The position numbers and the translations under genes are program-made. The notes beneath the pieces are model-generated. The model ran no database searches. It was not told the origin of the DNA and worked only from the letters and a program-made list of their open reading frames with translations. Positions 1 to 5,378 of a stretch of 13,950 nucleotides of DNA are shown here, in pieces. This stretch comes from an uncultured Akkermansia sp. (GTDB lineage: Bacteria > Verrucomicrobiota > Verrucomicrobiia > Verrucomicrobiales > Akkermansiaceae). The stretch spans positions 1 through 13,950 of the forward strand of contig CAAFXA010000217.1 of the NCBI GenBank assembly GCA_900766865.1, written 5' to 3'. Numbering within the stretch: the first letter of the stretch is position 1; each line of letters begins with the position of its first letter.

Positions 1-240
1 GAGTTCGGTGGTGCCAAGATTGTGCTGAAGCCCGCTACGGCTGGTACAGGTCTTGTTGCCGGCGCCAAGGTGCGTGCCGTTCTCGAGGCCGCTGGCGTGA
101 CCAACGTAATCGCCAAGTCCCTGGGCTCCTCCAATGCTGCTAACGTGGTGAAGGCTACTATGAAGGCCATGCAGTGCATGCGCACGGCTGACCAGGTGCT
201 TTCCGCCCGTGGCAAGAAGAAGAAGGAGGCCGCTATCTGA
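1..240 (+). CDS. rpsE: 30S ribosomal protein S5 (uS5), C-terminal part
   Basis: The window opens in frame inside this gene, so the N-terminal double-stranded-RNA-binding half is missing. The 79 visible residues match the conserved uS5 C-terminal domain: a LKPATAGTG turn, then AGAKVRAVLEAAGV, then the family signature AKSLGSSNAANVVKAT. A Lys-rich tail (GKKKKEAAI) follows. uS5 sits on the 30S body, where it helps form the mRNA entry channel and supports decoding accuracy. The gene is followed after 30 bases by rplO, so the two are almost certainly co-transcribed in the spc-type operon. In many bacteria rpmD (uL30) lies between these genes; here it is absent. Identity is certain at family level. 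Confidence 0.97.
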   Translation, partial: EFGGAKIVLKPATAGTGLVAGAKVRAVLEAAGVTNVIAKSLGSSNAANVVKATMKAMQCMRTADQVLSARGKKKKEAAI

Positions 241-270
241 GATTAACATTCAACCATTGATTTTACCATC

Positions 271-729
271 ATGTTGACACTTCAAACACTGCAGCCCAAC
301 CCCGGTGCCAAGCATCGCAAGAAGCGCCTCGGTTGCGGCGAGAGCTCCGGCCTGGGTAAGACCTGCGGCAAGGGCAACAAGGGCCAGAAGGCTCGTAGCG
401 GCGGCTCCATCCGCCCCGGCTTCGAAGGTGGTCAGATGCCCCTTCATCGCCGTCTGCCGAAGAAGGGCTTCAACAACGCCCGCTTCCAGTCCAACATCGC
501 TATCGTTAACCTCTGCCAGCTTGAGGCTTTCTTCGAGGCTGGTGCTACGGTGGACGAGAACAGCCTGCGCGAGGCAGGTCTGGTGAAGGGCTGCTGCGAC
601 GCTGTTAAGCTGCTCGGCAATGGCAACCTCTCCAAGGCTCTCAACGTGACGGTGGACTTCGCCAGCGCTTCTGTTGCTGAGAAGATTACCGCCGCCGGTG
701 GCACCCTTACGGTGCTGAGCGCTCAGTAA
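271..729 (+). CDS. rplO: 50S ribosomal protein L15 (uL15)
   Basis: This 152-residue protein has the usual length for bacterial uL15. The basic, glycine-rich N-terminal extension that threads into the 23S rRNA core is clear: [34 protein letters not shown] and [19 protein letters not shown] are family hallmarks. The C-terminal globular part contains [20 protein letters not shown] and ends shortly after [10 protein letters not shown]. uL15 is a late-assembly protein of the 50S central protuberance region. The ATG at 271 is the first in frame after rpsE; I see no Shine-Dalgarno sequence in the 30-base spacer, so translation may depend on coupling or on an unstructured A/T-rich leader. The gene is followed by secY after an unusually long, structured gap. 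Confidence 0.97.
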   Translation: MLTLQTLQPNPGAKHRKKRLGCGESSGLGKTCGKGNKGQKARSGGSIRPGFEGGQMPLHRRLPKKGFNNARFQSNIAIVNLCQLEAFFEAGATVDENSLREAGLVKGCCDAVKLLGNGNLSKALNVTVDFASASVAEKITAAGGTLTVLSAQ

Positions 730-957
730 TGGTTCTGGCGCTGTAAGGCGCACAAAATCATTGCATTGAATCTACACAGAGCCGGGTGGCGCAGCGCCAC
801 CCGGCGTATGTGTGGGGAAGGGGAGAGGTAAAAAACTCCCCATCTTCCCCGGAGACAGGAATCTGCTTTTGCTCACAAAGGTGCACACCGAGTGCCCCAA
901 CAGCACCAGAGCCACAGGTTCCCCACGCTGCAACAAATCTTTCAAACATCTCAATAC
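730..957 (+). promoter_or_regulatory. structured rplO-secY intergenic RNA (candidate regulatory element)
   Basis: This gap is long for neighbours in a ribosomal operon. It contains a perfect 11-base-pair stem with a 3-base loop at 781-805 (arms GCCGGGTGGCG and CGCCACCCGGC). A second imperfect hairpin follows at 814-850 (GGGGAAG/CTTCCCC, then inner GGGAG/CTCCC at 821-825 and 836-840 with a 3-base bulge). Neither is followed by a T-run, so neither looks like a simple terminator. The left arm of the second hairpin can also pair with TTCCCCAC at 919-926 (GTGGGGAA at 812-819), which gives a mutually exclusive fold nearer the secY start. A regulatory role is inference; no known riboswitch or ribosomal leader was recognised. 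Confidence 0.45.
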
Positions 958-971
958 AAGGAACAGGTATC
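958..971 (+). promoter_or_regulatory. secY ribosome binding site
   Basis: AAGGAA at 958-963 lies 8 bases before the ATG at 972. It is the clearest Shine-Dalgarno sequence in the window and decides the secY start against an in-frame upstream start at 786, whose 62 extra codons cross both hairpins of the leader and do not resemble SecY. Confidence 0.8.
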
Positions 972-2456
972 ATGATATCCGCATTTGCCAATACCATGAA
1001 GGTGCCGGAGCTGCGCAGCCGCATTCTCTTTACGCTGGCGATGATTGTCATCGTGCGTCTGGGTGTGCATCTGCCTCTGCCCGGCGTGGACGTTCAGGCT
1101 CTTACAGACTACATGGCCAAGACGGCTCAGGAGGGCGATAGCCCCTGGGGCGCTCTGGGTGCCATTCTCACCATCTTCTCCGGTGGTGGTCTGCAGCAGT
1201 GTGGTATTTTTGCATTGGGTATCATGCCATACATTTCCGCCTCCATTATGACCCAGCTGATGGGTGCTGTGATTCCCAGCTGGCAGAAGATGCTGCAGGA
1301 GGAAGGCGGTCGCCAGAAGATGACCAAGTACACGCGTATTCTGGCCATCATCATTGCTATTGTGCAGGGCTACCTTCTTACGACCTCCCTGCGCAACCCG
1401 GAGCGTATCGGTCTGTCCGGTCTGGGCGACCTGGTCATGAATCCCGGCTTCATTTTCACGGCAACGACTATCTTCATCATTGTAACCGGCACCATGTTCC
1501 TCATGTGGATTGGTGATCAGATTACGGAGCGTGGCGTTGGCAATGGTATTTCCCTTATCATTTCTGTGAACATTATCCACGCTCTCCCGGGCGCATTCTC
1601 CATTGCCTGGAAGACCTGCGTAATGGCCGGCGACGGTATGGAAATCAATCCTCTGGGCTCTCTTAAGATGGTGGCCCTTATCCTCTTTATGGTGCTTGTG
1701 GTTGCCCTGGTTGTGACGATTACGCAGGCGCAGCGCCGCATCCCGGTACAGCAGGCCAAGCGTATGATTGGCCGTGGTAAGGTGATGAATGGTGGTACCC
1801 AGTACCTGCCGCTCAAGTTGAATTACTCCGGCGTGATGCCCGTTATCTTCGCTACTGCTATCCTGGCTCTGCCCACCCTGCTGGTTCAGCAGATTTTCTC
1901 CGCAGACAGCTCTGTAGTGACGTTTGTGAACGTGCTCATGTCCCCCTCGGATATCGGCTACTACATCATCTCCGCTGTCATGATCTTCTTCTTCTCCTAC
2001 TTCTGGGTGGCCACCATGTTCCGTCCCCAGCAGATTGCAGAGGATATGAAGCGCAGCGGCAGCTACATTCCCGGCGTGCGTCCCGGTCCCCCCACTGCAA
2101 CATTCCTGGACCAGACCATGAGCCGTCTTACTTTTGCCGGTTCTCTGTTCCTGACTCTCATCTATTTCCTGCCCAGCCTGCTTTCTGTGTGGGGTAGCCT
2201 TCCCATGCTGGTGACGCAGTTCTTCGGTGGTACTTCTCTGCTCATTCTTGTGGGCGTGTTGCTGGACATGATGCGCCAGGTCGAGGCAACGCTTCTGCAG
2301 AAGAACTACGATGGCTTCATGAAGAAAGGTCGCATTCGTGGCAAGTACAGCCACCTGCAGGGTACAGGTGCCGCTGCAGAGGGACGTGGCCTTGTCATCC
2401 TCTGGGTAATCATTGCCCTCTTCGTGCTGACCGGCGCCGTTGTGTTGGCCGGCTGA
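972..2456 (+). CDS. secY: Protein translocase subunit SecY, with an extra C-terminal helix
   Basis: SecY forms the protein-conducting channel of the SecYEG translocon in the inner membrane. From the ATG at 972 it is 494 residues. Conserved features include N-terminal KVPELRSRILFTLAMIVIVRLGVHLPLPGVD (TM1), the plug-side segment FSGGGLQQCGIFALGIMPYISASIMTQLM, GDQITERGVGNGISLII, a cytoplasmic loop rich in Arg/Lys (QAQRRIPVQQAKRMIG), LPLKLNYSGVMPVIFA, and RPQQIAEDMKRSGSYIPGVRPG, which is the ribosome/SecA-contact loop. The canonical end is near FMKKGRIRG. Here about 38 more residues follow, including a strongly hydrophobic stretch encoded at 2388-2453 that looks like an eleventh transmembrane helix. 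This should place the C-terminus outside the cytoplasm, unlike E. coli SecY. The gene lies downstream of rplO and upstream of a strong terminator, so it probably ends the operon. Confidence 0.97.
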   Translation: MISAFANTMKVPELRSRILFTLAMIVIVRLGVHLPLPGVDVQALTDYMAKTAQEGDSPWGALGAILTIFSGGGLQQCGIFALGIMPYISASIMTQLMGAVIPSWQKMLQEEGGRQKMTKYTRILAIIIAIVQGYLLTTSLRNPERIGLSGLGDLVMNPGFIFTATTIFIIVTGTMFLMWIGDQITERGVGNGISLIISVNIIHALPGAFSIAWKTCVMAGDGMEINPLGSLKMVALILFMVLVVALVVTITQAQRRIPVQQAKRMIGRGKVMNGGTQYLPLKLNYSGVMPVIFATAILALPTLLVQQIFSADSSVVTFVNVLMSPSDIGYYIISAVMIFFFSYFWVATMFRPQQIAEDMKRSGSYIPGVRPGPPTATFLDQTMSRLTFAGSLFLTLIYFLPSLLSVWGSLPMLVTQFFGGTSLLILVGVLLDMMRQVEATLLQKNYDGFMKKGRIRGKYSHLQGTGAAAEGRGLVILWVIIALFVLTGAVVLAG

Positions 2457-2484
2457 TGCACAGGATGTTCCTCTGAGATTTCCG

Positions 2485-2525
2485 GAGCCCCTCCCGATTC
2501 CTGAGTCGGGAGGGGCTCGTTATTT
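2485..2525 (+). terminator. terminator after secY
   Basis: A perfect 13-base-pair, very GC-rich stem (GAGCCCCTCCCGA at 2485-2497 and its complement at 2506-2518, 8-base loop) starts 29 bases after the secY stop. The following tract, GTTATTTA, is only moderately T-rich, but stem strength and position support termination of the ribosomal operon. Confidence 0.8.
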
Positions 2526-2568
2526 ACCCGTCTGCGCGTGCACAACTGGGCAACGGGGCATTTTGGCC

Positions 2569-2597
2569 TTGCAATCGAGCCGGAACTGTAGTACAGT
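2569..2597 (+). promoter_or_regulatory. possible purN promoter
   Basis: TTGCAA (2569-2574) and TACAGT (2592-2597) are separated by 17 bases; each matches four of six positions of the sigma-70-type consensus. The -10 lies only 9 bases before the purN ATG, so use of this promoter would give an almost leaderless mRNA. The -10 overlaps a short perfect dyad (ACTGTA-G-TACAGT, 2585-2597). Confidence 0.35.
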
Positions 2598-2639
2598 GGC
2601 GGCGTTATGTTACGTTTAGCTGTACTTGGTTCCGGCTCG
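2576..2639 (+). repeat. long inverted repeat bracketing the purN start codon
   Basis: CGAGCCGGAAC at 2576-2586 is exactly complementary to GTTCCGGCTCG at 2629-2639. Inside it, AGTACAG at 2590-2596 is complementary to CTGTACT at 2620-2626. Together this gives 18 paired positions with a small internal loop, and the purN ATG (2607-2609) lies in the 23-base apical loop. The right arm lies inside the purN coding sequence, over the codons for the conserved glycine/serine-rich loop (LGSGS). It could act as an mRNA hairpin or as a DNA operator; the role is unknown. Confidence 0.7.
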
Positions 2640-3182
2640 GGCAGTAATTGCCAGTCCATTTTCAATGCCATCAACGATGGCCGTCTCGATGCGGAGGTGG
2701 TTATTGTGCTTTCTGATAATCCGGATGCCTATATTCTGGAACGCGCCCGCCAGCATGGCGTGCCCGCTGAAGTGATGGATTGCGGCGGCTACAAGAATAA
2801 GTTCCCGCTGGAGGTGCAGGCGGCTGTGGCCGAGAAACTGAAGGCTCTGAAGGTAGATATGGTATGCCTGGCAGGCTTTATGCGCCTGGTGAAGGAGCCT
2901 TTGCTTGCTGCGTTTCCCCGCCGTATCCTGAATATCCATCCTGCGCTTCTGCCCGCATTCCCGGGCGTGGAAGCATGGCGTCAGGCTCTGGAGGCCGGAG
3001 CAAAGCAGGCTGGCTGTACTGTTCACTATGTGGATGCCGGTATGGATACCGGCGAAATTCTCATGCAGGCATACGTGCCTGTGCTGCCGGATGATACGGC
3101 AGAATCGCTGCATGCCCGTATTCAGGTTCAGGAGCATATTCTGTACCCGGCGGCTATTCTTTCCGCAGTGTCGCGTATCTGA
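2607..3182 (+). CDS. purN: Phosphoribosylglycinamide formyltransferase (GART, PurN type)
   Basis: PurN transfers a formyl group from 10-formyltetrahydrofolate to glycinamide ribonucleotide, the third step of purine biosynthesis, in the cytosol. At 191 residues it is slightly shorter than E. coli PurN (212), with the usual C-terminal tail trimmed. The substrate-phosphate loop is LGSGSGSN near residues 7-14. The LAGFMRLV segment (88-95), the catalytic Asn109 and His111 in LNIHPALLPAFPG, and the catalytic Asp147 in HYVDAGMDTGEIL are all present, as is the QVQEHILYP signature near the end. The ATG at 2607 lacks a good Shine-Dalgarno sequence (GGCGG nearby) and lies in the loop of an inverted repeat. 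The gene stands alone between terminators, so it is probably monocistronic. Confidence 0.96.
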   Translation: MLRLAVLGSGSGSNCQSIFNAINDGRLDAEVVIVLSDNPDAYILERARQHGVPAEVMDCGGYKNKFPLEVQAAVAEKLKALKVDMVCLAGFMRLVKEPLLAAFPRRILNIHPALLPAFPGVEAWRQALEAGAKQAGCTVHYVDAGMDTGEILMQAYVPVLPDDTAESLHARIQVQEHILYPAAILSAVSRI

Positions 3183-3207
3183 CGCTTTCTGAGGGCTGTT
3201 TTTCTTC

Positions 3208-3245
3208 ATGTCCGCGCGCTTCATCTGAGCTGCGCGGACATTTTC
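3208..3245 (+). terminator. terminator after purN
   Basis: A 10-base-pair stem (ATGTCCGCGC at 3208-3217, GCGCGGACAT at 3232-3241) is followed by TTTC, beginning 26 bases after the purN stop. Confidence 0.7.
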
Positions 3246-3248
3246 TGT

Positions 3249-3290
3249 AATAAAAAAACCGCTGCATCATGAATGCAGCGGTTTTTTATT
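3249..3290 (+). terminator. bidirectional terminator between purN and the lipoprotein gene
   Basis: The core stem AACCGCTGCAT (3257-3267) pairs with ATGCAGCGGTT (3273-3283) around a CATGA loop. It is flanked by seven A on the left and six T on the right, so it works on both strands. It serves the convergent pair: purN on plus, and the lipoprotein gene on minus, whose stop is 24 bases away at 3314. Confidence 0.9.
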
Positions 3291-3313
3291 ACTTGGTAAG
3301 AATGTTGCGGGAA

Positions 3314-4072
3314 TCAGAGCTCCAGCTCTTCGTCCAAATCGTCTTCCATGTCATTCAGGAAGTCATCGGAGCTTTCTTCTTCCTCTTCTTCTGTATCATT
3401 TTCGGCTGCGGACTCAGCGGCTTCGGCGCGAGCTTCGCGAGCTGCAGCGGCCTGCTCTTCGGCCTGCTTAATGCGGTCGTACTTCTTCTGAGCCTCGTCG
3501 GAGAGCGGCTTGGAAATGAGGTAGCGCTGCTGTGTCAGGCCTGCGGCTTTGCGGGTGTCGATACGGAACTTGTCGTAACCGGCGTCTGCGAGGGAGGACA
3601 TGATGGCATCGCTGAGAGCTTTGCGCTGCGGGGAGTCACAAACATACATGGTATGCTCGCTGGTGAAGGGGGCGTCCCAGGCCGGGCGGCCACTCTTGGG
3701 AATAAGCACGCCGGTCATGTTACCCTGGCCATCGGAGCAGATACCCCACACGGTTTCCGTCTGGCTGCCCGGGGCTACCAGAGAAACATAGTACTGCGGG
3801 TAAGCGTAGGAGTACTCCTTCACCACAGAGTCACGCAGCCAGTTATAGAGAGCGCGCTCTGTGCGGGCGGGCAGGGGACCGGCGGGGTACACGTCGCGGT
3901 TCATGGGGGAGGCTGCGTCATCGTAGCTGTATACGGTGGCGGTCACGCCACTGCGCAGCTTGGCTGCAGCTTTCATGGGAGCAGATGTGCCCGTGCAGGA
4001 GCTCATGGCTGCAACGGAGGCCAGAGTGAGGCAGGCCAGTGCGATGTTCTTGAAGAGGGAAAAATGTTTCAT
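3314..4072 (-). CDS. Putative lipoprotein with acidic C-terminal tail, unknown function
   Basis: I do not recognise the 252-residue product. It starts with a lipoprotein signal peptide: a basic start (MKHFSLFK), a hydrophobic core and a lipobox ending MSSC with Cys26. Residues about 40-180 form a mixed region with several aromatic residues (KEYSYAYPQYYVSLV; WGICSDGQGN) that may be a small globular domain. Residues about 195-225 are Ala/Glu/Arg-rich and likely coiled coil. The last 25 or so residues are almost all Glu, Asp, Ser and Leu. The minus-strand ATG at 4072 has an AAGGAA sequence 12 bases upstream (complement of 4085-4090), slightly distant. The gene is divergent from the TPR lipoprotein gene and convergent with purN. 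Attachment to the inner or outer membrane facing the periplasm is inferred. Confidence 0.85.
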   Translation of the reverse strand: MKHFSLFKNIALACLTLASVAAMSSCTGTSAPMKAAAKLRSGVTATVYSYDDAASPMNRDVYPAGPLPARTERALYNWLRDSVVKEYSYAYPQYYVSLVAPGSQTETVWGICSDGQGNMTGVLIPKSGRPAWDAPFTSEHTMYVCDSPQRKALSDAIMSSLADAGYDKFRIDTRKAAGLTQQRYLISKPLSDEAQKKYDRIKQAEEQAAAAREARAEAAESAAENDTEEEEEESSDDFLNDMEDDLDEELEL

Positions 4073-4260
4073 GACGTTTCGGTGTTCCTTATTCTATCCA
4101 ATAAGGGCGGGTAATGACAAGCAAAATCTTGCAGAAAATGGATTTTTTGTGAATTTTATGACCCAAAGGGCAAACTTTGGGGCAAAAATAGCTGCTTTTT
4201 TTCTGCTAACTCAGAAATAGCTTGACGAGATGCAACTCCGAGTTCAGAATGTATGGCGAT
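4073..4260. promoter_or_regulatory. divergent promoter region between two lipoprotein genes
   Basis: This A/T-rich gap holds the start regions of both lipoprotein genes. A perfect dyad, CCCAAAG-6 bases-CTTTGGG, lies at 4162-4181 near its centre and could be an operator shared by both genes. For the plus-strand gene, TTGACG (4222-4227) and CAGAAT (4245-4250) with a 17-base spacer form a plausible promoter. Its start point would be only a few bases before the ATG at 4261. No convincing minus-strand promoter was seen. Confidence 0.4.
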
Positions 4261-5367
4261 ATGAAGATGCAGAAGAAAAACATTGCCAGAGGGGTAGTCG
4301 CAGCTACTTTCGGTGTTGCCGCAGTGCTGGGTTTGAGCGCCTGCGAGGAGAAGGAGGCCACCGCTGAGGTTAAGACTCCGACTACTGTTGAGGGTAAATC
4401 TGAAGGCACAGAAGCACAGGACGAGTCTGCCCCTGCGCAGGATGCTAAGGAGGCGCTTTTTGAATCTCTTGTGTATGAATTGGGGGTATGCGCTTCGGAG
4501 AATGCAGACCATCCGGAGCTGAATGTGGCTGTGCGAAATATGCTTGCTCTTATGGAAGAGTACTACACTCAGAATGCCGAGGCTATGGCCGGCACTCTGG
4601 AGAAGGTCCGCTTGTCTCAGCGCATGGCGGATACAATACGCCATCTTAAAGCCTGGGAGAGAGCCACTGGCTCTTATGACCGTGCACTCGCGGATTATGA
4701 GGCGCTGCCGGAAGCTGAGCGCAACAAGACAGATGTTAAACGCATGCTCTCTGCTCTCTGCAATGGCAAGGCTTTCTGTCTGGTGAACCTGCAGAAGCCC
4801 GCTGAAGCTCTCGAACTCTACAACAAGGCTCTGGAGATAGACTCTGCTCTGTATGAGATGGTGGCTCCGCCGGAGGGGGAGGCCCTGCCGGAAGGAGATG
4901 TGGAGCCGAATCTTGCTCGCGCCGCAGAGGATATTTTCTTCTCCTATCGTTGCCTGGGTGAGTGCCAGGAAGCCGCCGGTGAGCCGGAGGAAGCTCGTGA
5001 TACCATTAAGCAGGGTATTGAACTTGCCAAGCGCCTGGACCGCCTTTCTCCCGGTATGAGCCTGCAGTATATCCGACTGCTGGGCGCTCTGGGGAATCTG
5101 GAAAGCCGTTGTGGTAAAGACCGCGAGGCTCTCGGCAACTGGGTGCAGGCGGCGCAGATGTGCCAGCGCCTTCATAACAGTGTCAGCAATCTTACCATCC
5201 GCAGCAAGACCCTGCGCCAGTTCCAGAGCCTGGTACCTCAGATTCAGGAACTTGAGAAGAAGCTCAACCCTCAGAAGGCGGAGGAGCAAGCTCAGCAGCC
5301 CGCAGAACAGCCTCAGCAGCCTGCCGCTCAACCTCAGCCTGCTGCTGAGCAGCCGGCCCAGCCGTAA
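4261..5367 (+). CDS. TPR-repeat lipoprotein, unknown function
   Basis: From the ATG at 4261 the product is 368 residues. It begins with a textbook lipoprotein signal peptide: MKMQKKN, a hydrophobic stretch, and the lipobox LSAC with Cys28. A longer TTG-initiated version from 4222 would put extra charged residues ahead of this signal, so I prefer 4261. An acidic linker follows. The rest is helical with tetratricopeptide-like repeats; the clearest is near residues 167-194 (FCLVNLQKPAEALELYNKALEID), with another around CLGECQEAAGEPEEARDTIKQGIELAK. The last 35 or so residues are a low-complexity Gln/Pro/Ala tail with repeated QQPA-like units. TPR lipoproteins generally scaffold envelope complexes, but no specific partner is indicated. 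nspC starts 11 bases after the stop, so the two are probably co-transcribed. Confidence 0.9.
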   Translation: MKMQKKNIARGVVAATFGVAAVLGLSACEEKEATAEVKTPTTVEGKSEGTEAQDESAPAQDAKEALFESLVYELGVCASENADHPELNVAVRNMLALMEEYYTQNAEAMAGTLEKVRLSQRMADTIRHLKAWERATGSYDRALADYEALPEAERNKTDVKRMLSALCNGKAFCLVNLQKPAEALELYNKALEIDSALYEMVAPPEGEALPEGDVEPNLARAAEDIFFSYRCLGECQEAAGEPEEARDTIKQGIELAKRLDRLSPGMSLQYIRLLGALGNLESRCGKDREALGNWVQAAQMCQRLHNSVSNLTIRSKTLRQFQSLVPQIQELEKKLNPQKAEEQAQQPAEQPQQPAAQPQPAAEQPAQP

Positions 5368-5378
5368 TCTGAGAAATC

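Noticed and set aside
781..805. Terminator between rplO and secY
   Set aside because: The stem is strong but no T-run follows on either strand.
786..971. N-terminal extension of SecY from an upstream in-frame start
   Set aside because: The 62 extra residues do not resemble SecY and cross the structured leader; the ATG at 972 has a good Shine-Dalgarno sequence.
951..2354. 467-codon open frame antisense to secY
   Set aside because: His/Gln-rich, low-complexity translation typical of a shadow frame opposite a high-GC gene; secY is certain.
4156..5331. 391-codon open frame antisense to the TPR lipoprotein gene
   Set aside because: The plus strand has a clear lipoprotein signal and TPR repeats; the antisense product has no recognisable signal or domain.
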